Source: Actinobacteria bacterium UBA2272 (GTDB lineage: Bacteria > Actinomycetota > Coriobacteriia > Anaerosomatales > Anaerosomataceae). From it: a DNA stretch of 64,000 nt. This document shows, piece by piece, positions 36,275 to 46,419 of the stretch. The position numbers and the translations under genes are program-made. Position 1 is the first letter of the stretch. Every line of letters starts with the position of its first letter. Under the pieces are notes generated by a model that did no database searches, was not told the origin of the DNA, and saw only the letters and a list, made by a program, of their open reading frames with translations. Where the stretch lies: assembly GCA_002347725.1 (NCBI GenBank), contig DDXA01000004.1:1-64000 (forward strand), read 5' to 3'.

Positions 36275-38923
36275 TCAGTCCGCGAGTTCGCCGAGTTGCG
36301 CGGACAGCGTGGCGACGATAGCCGAGAGGTCGGCCGCCTTCGCGCGGTCCTTCTCGATGATCTCCGGTGCAGCCTTTGCCAGGTACCCTTCGTTGGAGAG
36401 CTTCTTCCTCACGCGCGCGAGCTCGTCTTCGGTACGCGCGAGCTCGGCGGAGACCCGCGCACGCTCGGCGGCGAAGTCAACGAGCCCCTCGAGGGAGATG
36501 TACACCTCGCTTCCGGCTGCCACCGCGACAGCCGCGTGCGGAGGCTTCACCGCGTCGGCCTCGATCGCGAGCTCACCGATACCGGCGAGCGAGCGGATGT
36601 CGTCAGCCATCGATGCCAGCACCATCCCCTCGGCACCTGGCGCCTTGACCGTCACCGCGAGTCGTACCTTCGGCGAGACAGAGTAGCGGGCGCGCACCGC
36701 GCGCACGGCGGTCACGAGTTCGCGCAGCAGCCCGATCGACCGCTCGGCATCCTCATCACGGAAGCGCGCGAGCACGGCGGCGTCGGGCCATGCGGCGACC
36801 ATGAGCGCGGGGGCCCGGTCCGATCCGGCCAGCGGCAGACGACCCCAGATCTCCTCGGTCACGAACGGCATCATCGGATGGAGCAGCCGAAGCGCAGTGT
36901 CCAGCACGAAGACGAGGTTGGCGAGTACGCCCTCGCGTACAGCGCCGCCGGCGACCAGCCTCGGCTTGGCAAGCTCGATGTACCAGTCGCAGAACTCGTT
37001 CCAGAAGAAGTCGTAGAGCGCCCGGGCGGTCTCGCCGAACTCGTAGCCGACGAGGCCCTCGTCCACGCGCGCCGCCAAGTCGGCCAGCCGCGAGAGGATC
37101 CACGCGTCGGCGACCGTCTCGACTCGCGGCTCGGCGGGCGTGAAATCGTCACCAAGGTTCATGAGCACGAAGCGGCTCGCATTCCAGATCTTGTTGGCGA
37201 AGTTGCGGCTCGACGCGAGTTTCTCCTCGGCGAACTTGATGTCCTGATTGCCCGTGACCTGCAGCATCAGGCCGAACCGCATGCCGTCAGCGCCGTAGTG
37301 GGCCATGAGATCGAGCGGGTCGATGCCGGTGCCGAGCGACTTGCTCATGCGCTTGCCCTCGGCGTTGAAGACCGTGGGGTGGATGATGACGTCGCGGTAC
37401 GGGACGTCGCCTACGAAGTCCAGCCCGCTCATGATCATGCGCGCGACCCAGAGGAACAGGATGTCACGCGCGGTCGAAAGCACCGTCGTGGGGTAGAAGA
37501 AGCCGAGTTCGGGCGTGTCGTCCGGCCAACCGAGGGTGGCAAACGGCCAGAGTTGCGACGAGAACCAGGTATCGAGCACGTCGGGGTCCTGACGCACCGG
37601 CCCCGCACACTCGGGACACACCTCGAGGTCATTCATGCTCGCCTTGGTGAGACCGCACGCGTCGCAGTAGAAGACCGGGATCTGGTGGCCCCACCACAGC
37701 TGCCGCGAGACGCACCAGTCGCGGATGTTCTCCATCCAGTGGAAGTACACGTTCTCCCACCGGCGCGGATGGAACACCACGCGCCCGTCGCGGACCGCCT
37801 CGATGGCAGGCGCCGCAAGCGGCTTCATATCCACGAACCACTGGTCCGAGAGCCAGGGCTCCACCACGGTGTGGCAGCGGTAGCAGTGGCCGACCGCATG
37901 CACGTGGTCATCGGTACCCACGAGCAGCCCGGCCGCATCGAGATCGGCGACGATCCGCTTGCGCGCCTCGTACCGATCGAGTCCGGCGTACGGGCCGCCC
38001 TCGCGGCTTATGGTGGCGTCCGCGTTGAGGATGTTCACCTTCGCGCAGTCGTGGCGCTCGCCGATCTCGAAGTCGTTCGGGTCGTGCGCGGGCGTCACCT
38101 TGACCGCGCCCGTTCCGAACGCCGGGTCGACGAACGCGTCGGCCACGATCGGTATCTCGCGGTCCATGAGCGGCAGCACCACACTCGCGCCCACCAGCGC
38201 GGCGTAACGTTCGTCGTCCGGGTGCACGGCGACGCACGTGTCGCCGAGCATGGTCTCGGGCCGGGTCGTGGCAACGACGACGTGGTCACGGCCGCCGACG
38301 GGAGCGGACAGAGGGTAACGGATGTGCCAGAGGTGGCCATCGAGCTCCTCGTGCTCGACCTCGATGTCCGAGAGCGCGGTTGAACAGCGCGGGCACCAGT
38401 TGATGATGCGCTTGCCACGGTAGATGAGACCGCGCTCGAACCACTCGACGAATACCCTGCGGACCGCGCGGCGATAGCCCGGATCCATCGTGAAGTGCTC
38501 GTCGGCGTAGTCGCAGCTGCAGCCCATACGCCTGAGTTGCTCGATGATGATGCTGCCGTGCTCGCGTCGCCACTCCCAGCACATCTCGATGAACGCCTCG
38601 CGCCCGACGTCGTGACGCGACTTGCCGACCGCGGCAAGCTTCTGCTCGACCTTGTTCTGGGTCGCAATGCCGGCATGGTCGGTGCCGACCACCCAGCGAG
38701 TGGGCCGACCGGTCATGCGCGAGCGCCTGATGACGACATCCTGGATGGTGTTGTTGAGCGCGTGGCCCATGTGCAGCGATCCCGTGACGTTGGGCGGCGG
38801 GATGACCACCGTGAACGGCGCCTCACCCCCGACAGGCTGCTCGAAGTAGCGGCCCTCGGCCCAGCTGGCGGAGACGGGACCTTCGACCGCGTCGGGGTCG
38901 TATGCCGGCGGCAACTGGCTCAT
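36275..38923 (-). CDS. valS: Valyl-tRNA synthetase
   Basis: 882 aa class I synthetase. HMGH in PPPNVTGSLHMGHALNNT, the editing (CP1) domain with TTRPETMLGDTCVAVHPDDE, KMSKS in GKRMSKSLGTGIDP, the anticodon-binding helix bundle and the C-terminal valyl coiled coil (about the last 65 residues) are all present. A WCPRC...CPEC zinc-type pair is visible. No T-box precedes it; a possible -10 (TAGAAT) occurs in the 165-base divergent gap. Confidence 0.97.
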   Translation of the reverse strand: MSQLPPAYDPDAVEGPVSASWAEGRYFEQPVGGEAPFTVVIPPPNVTGSLHMGHALNNTIQDVVIRRSRMTGRPTRWVVGTDHAGIATQNKVEQKLAAVGKSRHDVGREAFIEMCWEWRREHGSIIIEQLRRMGCSCDYADEHFTMDPGYRRAVRRVFVEWFERGLIYRGKRIINWCPRCSTALSDIEVEHEELDGHLWHIRYPLSAPVGGRDHVVVATTRPETMLGDTCVAVHPDDERYAALVGASVVLPLMDREIPIVADAFVDPAFGTGAVKVTPAHDPNDFEIGERHDCAKVNILNADATISREGGPYAGLDRYEARKRIVADLDAAGLLVGTDDHVHAVGHCYRCHTVVEPWLSDQWFVDMKPLAAPAIEAVRDGRVVFHPRRWENVYFHWMENIRDWCVSRQLWWGHQIPVFYCDACGLTKASMNDLEVCPECAGPVRQDPDVLDTWFSSQLWPFATLGWPDDTPELGFFYPTTVLSTARDILFLWVARMIMSGLDFVGDVPYRDVIIHPTVFNAEGKRMSKSLGTGIDPLDLMAHYGADGMRFGLMLQVTGNQDIKFAEEKLASSRNFANKIWNASRFVLMNLGDDFTPAEPRVETVADAWILSRLADLAARVDEGLVGYEFGETARALYDFFWNEFCDWYIELAKPRLVAGGAVREGVLANLVFVLDTALRLLHPMMPFVTEEIWGRLPLAGSDRAPALMVAAWPDAAVLARFRDEDAERSIGLLRELVTAVRAVRARYSVSPKVRLAVTVKAPGAEGMVLASMADDIRSLAGIGELAIEADAVKPPHAAVAVAAGSEVYISLEGLVDFAAERARVSAELARTEDELARVRKKLSNEGYLAKAAPEIIEKDRAKAADLSAIVATLSAQLGELAD

Positions 38924-39088
38924 GAGCGGGTGACGTCCTTCCCGATTGGCGATGCGAGGATTCTACGACAAACGGCCGGACCGCTCACGCGAAGACTGCT
39001 CAGAGAAAGGCGTGAGGAATCGTGCACGAATGCCGATACTCTCATTGTGAACACGAGCACGTGCTTACCGATAAGGAGCGTGAGAGCC

Positions 39089-39307
39089 ATGGCCGAGTGC
39101 GAGTGCCTGAAGACCTGTCCCTTCTTCAACGACCAGATGGCCGAGATGCCGTCGATGTCGAACATCATCAAGGCGCGATACTGCACCGGGAGCAACGTCC
39201 ACTGCGCCCGGCACATGGTCTTCCGGGTCCTCGGCCGGGATGCCGTTCCGAAGGATCTCTACCCGAGCCAGGTCGAACGGGCCGACGAGGTCCTCGGCAA
39301 CTCGTAG
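39089..39307 (+). CDS. Small conserved cysteine-rich protein
   Basis: 72 aa with five cysteines in the pattern CxCLxxC, then YCxxxxxxC: MAECECLKTCPFFND near the N-terminus and YCTGSNVHCARHMVFRVLG in the middle, ending VPKDLYPSQVERADEVL. The pattern resembles small proteins and C-terminal domains (for example on some chemoreceptors) seen in anaerobic and metal-reducing bacteria. The cysteines may bind zinc or an Fe-S cluster; no function is assigned. AAGGAG ten bases upstream supports the ATG. It is divergent from valS and convergent with clpX. Confidence 0.75.
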   Translation: MAECECLKTCPFFNDQMAEMPSMSNIIKARYCTGSNVHCARHMVFRVLGRDAVPKDLYPSQVERADEVLGNS

Positions 39308-39319
39308 CGCGGCGCCGCT

Positions 39320-40582
<1,263 letters not shown>

Positions 40583-40584
40583 GC

Positions 40585-41199
40585 CTAGCTCTCCTTCGTG
40601 GTGCGCGTCGTGAACACCTCGTCGACCAGCCCGTAGGCCTTGGCCTCCCCGGCGGTCATGATGTTGTCGCGCTCGGTGTCTACGTGGATCCTGGCCGCGT
40701 CCTGCCCGGTGTGGTGCGCGAGGATGTCGTCGAGCGTCGATCGCAGGCGCAGCATCTCCTTGGCCTGGATCTCGATGTCGGTGACCTGGCCCTGCGTACC
40801 GCCCCACGGCTGATGGATCAGAATTCGGCCGTTGGAGAGCGCCGCGCGCTTACCGGCCGCGCCGGAGGCGAGCAGGACCGCCGCCATCGACGCACACTGG
40901 CCGATACAGATCGTGGCCACGTCGCAGCGGATGTACTGCATCGTGTCGTAGATGGCGAGTCCGGCCGTGACCGAGCCGCCGGGTGAGTTGATGTAGAGCT
41001 GGATGTCCTTCTCTGGATCCTCGGCCTCGAGGTGCAGGAGCTGGGCGATGACGATGTTGGCGCTCACGTCCTCGATCTCCTGGCCGATGAAGACCACACG
41101 CTCGGAGAGCAGACGCGAATAGATGTCGTAGAAGCGCTCCCCCCGGGACGTCTGTTCGATGACGCTCGGGATGATGAGCCCTTTGGCCTGGTGACTCAT
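40585..41199 (-). CDS. clpP: ATP-dependent Clp protease proteolytic subunit ClpP
   Basis: 204 aa serine protease. Catalytic Ser104 lies in CIGQCASMAAVLL and His129 in ILIHQPWGG; INSPGGSVTAGLAIYDTMQ is the other family block. The usual GQAASMGA is GQCASMAA here, a mild change that leaves the nucleophile in place. The start overlaps the tig stop (ATGA), giving the conserved tig-clpP-clpX order. Confidence 0.97.
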   Translation of the reverse strand: MSHQAKGLIIPSVIEQTSRGERFYDIYSRLLSERVVFIGQEIEDVSANIVIAQLLHLEAEDPEKDIQLYINSPGGSVTAGLAIYDTMQYIRCDVATICIGQCASMAAVLLASGAAGKRAALSNGRILIHQPWGGTQGQVTDIEIQAKEMLRLRSTLDDILAHHTGQDAARIHVDTERDNIMTAGEAKAYGLVDEVFTTRTTKES

Positions 41200-42500
41200 G
41201 ACGGCTCCTCTTCTGTGACGACGGTGTTCTCCATAAGCCAGGCGAGCGCCCGGCGGTGCATGATCTGCTCGCGCAGGATCGGCAGCGCGCCGTTGGCCGC
41301 CAGACTCTCTCGCATCTGCCGGGCCTGGAACTCATCGCCCTTGACGAGTTCGAGGATCGCTTCGTCCAGGTCGGTGTCGGCAACCTCGAAGCCACGGGCC
41401 CGGAACAGCGACTCGAGGGCGAGTTCCTCGGCCACGCGCATGGCGGCCTGGACCTTGAGGTCAGCCTGGATCTGCTCCGGGTCGGCCCCAGTGGCCTCGA
41501 CGTACTGCTGCAGGCTGATACCGCGATCCTCAAGGCTCTCGAAGAACTCGCGCGTCATCGAGGCAGCGCGGCTCAGCACCATCTCGTCGGGCACCTCACC
41601 GTCGAGCCGCTCGACGAGCGCGCGGAGCGACTCGACCTCGACCTTGTGGTCGAAGCCGGTGGCCTTAGCCGAGTCGAGCTTCTCGCGGACGTCGGTGCGG
41701 TACTCCTCGAACGAGTCGAAGCCGCCCACACTCGCTGCGAACTCGTCGTCGAGCGCCGGCAGGATCTTCGCCTTGACCTCATGGACCTCGATATCGAAGT
41801 GCGCTGTCTTGCCTACGAACTCCTGGTTCGAGGACGTGTCGGGGATGACGAACTCAGCGACGGCACTACCGCCGGGCGCCACGCCGAGGAGCGCCTCGTC
41901 GAACTCGGGCGGCATCATGCCCCGGCCGAGCTCGTAGAGGTACTTGTCCACCTTGTTGCCCTCGTACTCCTCACCGTCGACCGTGCCTACGAAGGAGATG
42001 AGCGCGAAGTCATTCGCCTCGATCGGACGTTCGACGACCTCGAGGGTGGCGAAGCGCTCGCGTGCGTGCTCGATCTGCACGTCCACCTCACGGTCCGATG
42101 CGGTACGCGCCGGGACGGTCACCGCGAAGTCCTCGGAGTCGGTGAGCGGGAGCTCAGGCCTCAGGTACACCTCGGCTGTGTACGTGAAGTCGGCACCGGG
42201 CTCGACCATGTCGAGTTCACCGACGTCCGGCTGGCCATACGTCCTCAAGTCCTGCTCGGAGATCGCCGCGCCGTACGATGTGGAGACGATCTCCTCCTGG
42301 GCCTCGGCGAGCACGGCATCCCGACCAACGTGCGTGTCGATCACCGGGCGCGGGGCCTTACCGGGCCGGAACCCGGGAATCCGCAGCTTCGAGCCGACAC
42401 GGCTGTAGGCGGCGTCGATCTCGCGATCGACATCGGCCGCCGGAACGGTCACGGTGATGCGTATCTGACCTTCGTCGATGTGTTCGATGGAGCTCTGCAA
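41196..42500 (-). CDS. tig: Trigger factor
   Basis: Ribosome-bound chaperone, 434 aa. The ribosome-binding signature GFRPGKAPRPVI is in the N-terminal domain; a FKBP-like PPIase domain (NDFALISFVGTVDGEEYEG) and the helical C-terminal domain follow, with an acidic end. The start is TTG at 42500, four bases after AGGAGG, giving an N-terminus (QSSIEHIDEGQIRITVTV) like other trigger factors; an upstream in-frame start would bury the ribosome binding site. Confidence 0.94.
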   Translation of the reverse strand: MQSSIEHIDEGQIRITVTVPAADVDREIDAAYSRVGSKLRIPGFRPGKAPRPVIDTHVGRDAVLAEAQEEIVSTSYGAAISEQDLRTYGQPDVGELDMVEPGADFTYTAEVYLRPELPLTDSEDFAVTVPARTASDREVDVQIEHARERFATLEVVERPIEANDFALISFVGTVDGEEYEGNKVDKYLYELGRGMMPPEFDEALLGVAPGGSAVAEFVIPDTSSNQEFVGKTAHFDIEVHEVKAKILPALDDEFAASVGGFDSFEEYRTDVREKLDSAKATGFDHKVEVESLRALVERLDGEVPDEMVLSRAASMTREFFESLEDRGISLQQYVEATGADPEQIQADLKVQAAMRVAEELALESLFRARGFEVADTDLDEAILELVKGDEFQARQMRESLAANGALPILREQIMHRRALAWLMENTVVTEEEPS

Positions 42501-42566
42501 CGGTCCTCCTGTCGGTGGTCCCAAGCGTCATATGAGCGGCACAGCAGGCGGCCGCGGGCCTTCGCG

Positions 42567-42651
42567 TGGTGCGGGCGAGAGGACTCGAACCTCCACGAGT
42601 TGCCCCACCGGGACCTAAACCCGGCGCGTCTGCCAGTTCCGCCACGCCCGC
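42567..42651 (-). tRNA. tRNA-Leu (UAG anticodon)
   Basis: The minus strand folds as a class II tRNA with a long variable arm. Acceptor GCGGGCG pairs with CGCCCGC; the anticodon loop TTTAGGT gives UAG; the T-loop is GGTTCGAGTCC. ACCA is encoded at the 3' end, so CCA is genomic. Confidence 0.95.
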
Positions 42652-42670
42652 ATGTGAGAATCGCCGGACA

Positions 42671-42679
42671 ACTATACCA
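42671..42679 (-). promoter_or_regulatory. Extended -10 promoter for tRNA-Leu
   Basis: TGGTATAGT on the minus strand (-10 TATAGT with the TGN extension) would start transcription about 12 bases before the tRNA. No convincing -35 is present. Confidence 0.5.
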
Positions 42680-42735
42680 GAGGCGAGGTGACCGACGCTG
42701 CGCCCTGCGAATCTGGCCGACGAGCGTTACTTCTG

Positions 42736-43776
42736 TCAATCGCTCTCGACGAGGCGCGTGTGACAGAAACTGCAGTACGGAGCTGAATGGCATGTCAGAC
42801 AGTACTCGGCGCCCTCGTCGATGACCTCGACGCTGTGCTGCTCGATCCAGGCGCCGGTCAGAGGCTCATACGACGTGTGGTGGCACATCGTGCACAGATC
42901 CGGTCCGCCGCTATGGCATGACGCACACACCTCGGGGTCGCTCTGCGCCACGACCGCATGGCCTTCGGCTCCGGCAGACCACCTCTCGGGATGTGGCATG
43001 GGAAGTCCGTGGCAGTCGTCGCAGTAGCTTCGCTCGTGGCACATCGTGCACAGCGCCGCGTCATCCTCGGAGACATCCCCGTGGCCGCGCGCCCACGCAG
43101 ACGCCATGTGCGTCTGCGGCAGTGGTTCGTAGTCGGCGGGATGGCACGTGGCGCACCCGGTGTCGGCGTCGGGATACTCCGGCGTCCCGTGACACGTGTA
43201 GCACTGCCCCATGAGCGACAGAGGGCCACCGCGCGTCGGCGACGGATGCGCCGTGCGCACGTGGCACGACACGCACGAGCCGTTTCTCTTGGCGTGCTCA
43301 ACGTGGTCGATCAGGATGCGGTATCCCGAGGTAGCCGTGCGGTTGGGGTCGTGACACTGCAGACACACGCCATCGGACACCGGCTCCGCGTCTGCCGTGG
43401 GAGCGTCCACCGGGTCGGTGAAGTCGTCCGAGACGTGCGCCGCCACGTCGCGAGCGAGCAGTGCGGCGCGTCCGGCCACCCTCGTCGGCAACTCGTACCA
43501 CTCGGTGGGCGCCTGGTGACACTTCACGCACGTCACGACAGTGTGCGCGGACTCGGCCCAGCTTGCCGCCCGCAGTTCCATCTCATGGCACGCGAAACAC
43601 ACTGCGGGCGAGGACGTTCCGAGGTCGAAGGCGATGGCGAGCAGCAGGATGCCGACCACGACGGATACGGCGATGCGCACCGTCGCGGGAACGGAGCGAA
43701 GGACAGCGCGCGCGCGACCACCAGGCGGCGTCGCGGCCGTCGACTCGTCTGCAGTGACCGGTGCGTCGTCCTTCAC
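42736..43776 (-). CDS. Dodecaheme c-type cytochrome, membrane anchored
   Basis: 346 aa with twelve CXXCH motifs (CFACH, CVKCH, CLQCH, CVSCH, CYTCH, CATCH, CTMCH, CDDCH, CASCH, CTMCH, CLTCH, CSFCH). A cytoplasmic N-terminus of about 30 residues and one membrane segment (about 34-54) place the hemes outside the membrane. The first two motifs (CFACHEMELRAASWAESAH) resemble the start of NapC/NirT-type cytochromes, but the rest matches no family I can name. There is no CXXCK motif, so it is not a typical NrfA. Last gene of the seven-gene operon; probably the distal part of the electron chain. Confidence 0.87.
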   Translation of the reverse strand: MKDDAPVTADESTAATPPGGRARAVLRSVPATVRIAVSVVVGILLLAIAFDLGTSSPAVCFACHEMELRAASWAESAHTVVTCVKCHQAPTEWYELPTRVAGRAALLARDVAAHVSDDFTDPVDAPTADAEPVSDGVCLQCHDPNRTATSGYRILIDHVEHAKRNGSCVSCHVRTAHPSPTRGGPLSLMGQCYTCHGTPEYPDADTGCATCHPADYEPLPQTHMASAWARGHGDVSEDDAALCTMCHERSYCDDCHGLPMPHPERWSAGAEGHAVVAQSDPEVCASCHSGGPDLCTMCHHTSYEPLTGAWIEQHSVEVIDEGAEYCLTCHSAPYCSFCHTRLVESD

Positions 43777-43786
43777 GGCGGCTCTC

Positions 43787-44629
43787 CTACTCGACGAGTT
43801 CGAGGGTCGGATCGAGGTTCAGCGGCGGAACGACGCCGTGACACCGCACGCAGAAGTCGCTCTCGTGGCAGGCCTCGCAGTTGCGATGCTCGGCAACCCG
43901 GTCACCGTGGATCGCGCGCCAGTCGCTCGTGTGCGAGCGGGGGATGTCCCGGTGGCAGTCAGCGCACCAGTCCTCTTTCCACTTGTGGCAGGTGACGCAC
44001 TCGGGGTCACCTGCTTCGGCAGCATGCGTGACGAGCCAGTCGCCCGTGCTGTGGCTGTCGGGCGCCGCCTTCTGCGTGTGACACGCCGTGCACGCGTCTT
44101 TTGCGACGTCCCCGTCGTGGCAGCGGAGGCACTCGATCATCGGCGGAGTGTGCTTGCCCTCGGGACTCAACTCATGCACGAGGTAGTTGTGGCACTCGAC
44201 GCAGTCCATCTTGAGGATCGTGATGTGTGCGCGGTGCGGGATCTGCAGGTCACCCTTGGGAGAGATCGTGCGCAGATCGCTGTGACACTCGAGGCACGCA
44301 TCGTTGGTGGGCGTCGCAAAGTAACCCGGCTCGCGAGACCCTGCCGCCACCGACAGGTAGAACTCCCCCACCAGGCGCGCACGGTGAAGCGCCCGGGGGA
44401 TCGTCCCGGGCGGGACATGACACCCTTCGCATCCAGCCTCCAGGTGCGTTGACGACGACCACGGGACGTACTGCTCGCCGAGGGCAGGATAGCGGCTGAA
44501 GAAGCCCGGCCGCGACGCTAAGACGCCCGGGAGGATGATGAGGACGAACACGGCCAACACCACGAGACCGGCTCGAGCGAGCCGACCGCGCACGAGCGCC
44601 CCGGGCGCGTATCGCTTCATCAGTGACAT
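43787..44629 (-). CDS. Nonaheme c-type cytochrome (paralogue 3 of 3)
   Basis: 280 aa with nine CXXCH motifs. An N-terminal anchor (about residues 18-38) is followed by RPGFFSRYPALGEQYVPW and SSTHLEAGCEGCH, a signature shared with the next two upstream genes. Further shared blocks are NDACLECH, GDLQIPHRAHI and CLRCHDGD. The ATG at 44629 lies 11 bases after GAGGAG and overlaps the end of the upstream cytochrome gene by ten bases; ATG at 44620 (TGATG overlap) is the alternative. Extracytoplasmic electron transfer is inferred from the hemes and anchor. Confidence 0.87.
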   Translation of the reverse strand: MSLMKRYAPGALVRGRLARAGLVVLAVFVLIILPGVLASRPGFFSRYPALGEQYVPWSSSTHLEAGCEGCHVPPGTIPRALHRARLVGEFYLSVAAGSREPGYFATPTNDACLECHSDLRTISPKGDLQIPHRAHITILKMDCVECHNYLVHELSPEGKHTPPMIECLRCHDGDVAKDACTACHTQKAAPDSHSTGDWLVTHAAEAGDPECVTCHKWKEDWCADCHRDIPRSHTSDWRAIHGDRVAEHRNCEACHESDFCVRCHGVVPPLNLDPTLELVE

Positions 44630-45393
44630 TGGTTGCAGAACTCCTCGCCTCCGTGGCACACGGTGCAACCGTCGCCGCGGATGCGCGCACTGACCGCGTG
44701 GCCCGTCTTCCAGTTGCCGACGTGCGACGCGGGGCGCTTCTCGTGACACTCGGCGCAGTAGCCGGGCGTCCAATCATGGCAGGCGCCACAGTCCTCGGAC
44801 TCGGCCATCTGCCCGTGGAGCACAAGCCAGTCCTCGGCCATGTGCGTGTCGGGAGCGTCTTTGCGCGTGTGGCACTTGATACACTCGTCGGTGGCCGAGT
44901 CGCCGTCGTGGCACAGCGCCAGACACGTCTCCATCTCCGGGCGGTTGAACCCGCGCCGGTTGAACGAGTGCACGAGGTCTTCGTGACAGGTGACACATTC
45001 CATGCCGAGGACCTCGACGTGTGCGCGATGCGGGATGAGCAGGTCGCCGCTCGGCGCAACACTCCGGTAGCTCGTATGGCACTTCTGGCACGCGACCCGA
45101 CGAGGAGCCCTGAGCAGGTTCGTGTCGTCCGGACCGCTGATGAGCTGGGAGTAGAACGCAGGGACAGACGCGGCGGTGAACGACACGACTCCGCTGAAGC
45201 CGGGCTCGATGTGGCACCCGGCGCACGAGATGCGCGAATGTGTCGACGTCTCCCAGTGGTCCATCCGCAGGCCGAGCGCCTGATAGCGCCGGTAGTAGTC
45301 GGGCTGCAGCGTGGAGATCACGGGGACGAGGATGGCGAGCACCACGAGAATCACGACTGCCGCCACTCCCCCGATCAGCAGACGGCGGCTCAC
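44620..45393 (-). CDS. Nonaheme c-type cytochrome with one CX3CH site (paralogue 2 of 3)
   Basis: 257 aa with eight CXXCH motifs and one CX3CH (CLALCHDGD), at the position where paralogue 3 has CLRCHDGD. The N-terminal anchor VSRRLLIGGVAAVVILVVLA is followed by QPDYYRRYQALGLRMDHW and THSRISCAGCH. The protein ends directly on its last heme motif (CNQCH then stop), an unusually abrupt C-terminus. The GTG start lies two bases after the stop of the upstream cytochrome gene, behind AAGGAG. Part of the same operon. Confidence 0.87.
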   Translation of the reverse strand: MSRRLLIGGVAAVVILVVLAILVPVISTLQPDYYRRYQALGLRMDHWETSTHSRISCAGCHIEPGFSGVVSFTAASVPAFYSQLISGPDDTNLLRAPRRVACQKCHTSYRSVAPSGDLLIPHRAHVEVLGMECVTCHEDLVHSFNRRGFNRPEMETCLALCHDGDSATDECIKCHTRKDAPDTHMAEDWLVLHGQMAESEDCGACHDWTPGYCAECHEKRPASHVGNWKTGHAVSARIRGDGCTVCHGGEEFCNQCH

Positions 45394-45395
45394 CT

Positions 45396-46412
45396 CTACT
45401 CCATCTCCTTGAACTGCCGGTGGCAGTCGTCGCAGTACGCCTGCTCGTGACACTCGATGCAGCGCGGATCGTCCAGTTCTGAGGTGTGGTTCTTGTGACG
45501 GCCGATCCACGCCGTCGCCGGTCCGTGGAACGCGGGACGTTCGCGGTGACATTCGCCACACTCACCCTCGTCCTGGTGGCAGAGCAGACACCGGTCGCGG
45601 CCCCTGAGTGCCTCGGTGCCGTGGAAGTCTTCGGTCCAATCGTCTCGCACGTGCAGGACCTCGATCGACTTCATGCTCACCTCGATGGGCAGCCCGTCGA
45701 AGACCGGCCGTTCGCCGGTGGTGTGGCACTGCTGACACTCGGCGACCGTGTGACACCCTTCGAGGCAGGCGTTCTGGCCGGTTGCCCTGATCACGGCGGG
45801 ATGTTCGGTGCGCCACTGCTCGTTGGACTCGTGGAGCACGTGGTGACAGTCGTAGCACTGCTCGGCGGACTTCGTGCCCACATGGCAGCCGTACGCCACA
45901 CAGACACCGGAGAACGGCATCTCCTTGTGCTTGTCCAGGTACGTCTCGAAGTGCGCGGTCCACTTGTGGCAGCCGGTGCATGGCCGCGTCTCACTCGCGA
46001 CACGCGCGTGCGCGGGGTGCGGGATCCGCGCGTTGCGGCTCGCGTCGATGCTCCAGTCGTTCACGTGACAGGACAGGCATGCGTCATTGGTGGGCGCGTC
46101 GAAGGTGAAGTACTGCGGAGTCGCGGTCGTCTCGATCAGGCCCGTGTAGAAGTCGGCCACCAGCTCGAGGCCGTTGACGAGCGCCTGCGTCTCGTGGCAC
46201 GTCCGGCATCCAATGCCCTCGTGCGCCGAATCCTCAAGATTGACGTAGCGGCGCTCGAGCAGGTGGTAGCGCGAGAAGAACTCCGGCGTGGACGTTGCCA
46301 CCAGCGGCACCGCCACACCGCCGATGGCCGCCGCGATGATGACCGCGACAGCCACGCCAACGTAGCGGTACATGCGCGTCACGGAGTCTGGTCGTGTGCC
46401 GGGGGCCTTCAC
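45396..46412 (-). CDS. Undecaheme c-type cytochrome with CX3CH and CX4CH sites (paralogue 1 of 3)
   Basis: About 338 aa with eleven heme motifs: nine CXXCH, one CX4CH (CVAYGCH) and one CX3CH (CLEGCH). A single N-terminal membrane segment (YVGVAVAVIIAAAIGGVAV) precedes TPEFFSRYHLLERRYVN and the first heme (CRTCH), matching the signature of the next two genes. The start is uncertain: GTG at 46412 (GGGTGAG six bases upstream, just after the NrfD stop) is preferred; TTG at 46433 and ATG at 46373 are possible. The ATG option leaves only a short cytoplasmic tail. Confidence 0.85.
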   Translation of the reverse strand: MKAPGTRPDSVTRMYRYVGVAVAVIIAAAIGGVAVPLVATSTPEFFSRYHLLERRYVNLEDSAHEGIGCRTCHETQALVNGLELVADFYTGLIETTATPQYFTFDAPTNDACLSCHVNDWSIDASRNARIPHPAHARVASETRPCTGCHKWTAHFETYLDKHKEMPFSGVCVAYGCHVGTKSAEQCYDCHHVLHESNEQWRTEHPAVIRATGQNACLEGCHTVAECQQCHTTGERPVFDGLPIEVSMKSIEVLHVRDDWTEDFHGTEALRGRDRCLLCHQDEGECGECHRERPAFHGPATAWIGRHKNHTSELDDPRCIECHEQAYCDDCHRQFKEME

Positions 46413-46419
46413 CGAAGGC

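Noticed and set aside
35387..38383. A 998-codon open frame on the plus strand, opposite folC and valS
   Set aside because: It spans two clear minus-strand genes and their junction, and shows repeated antisense-type composition (Arg, His, Asp, Val) without any motif.
38924..39088. T-box or other leader in front of valS
   Set aside because: No GGTGGTACCGCG-like core or terminator/antiterminator pair is present in the short gap; only a lone TAGAAT box is seen.
42736..43776. Possible NrfA-type nitrite reductase
   Set aside because: All twelve motifs are CXXCH; the CXXCK catalytic heme site typical of NrfA is absent, and the protein starts with a membrane anchor.
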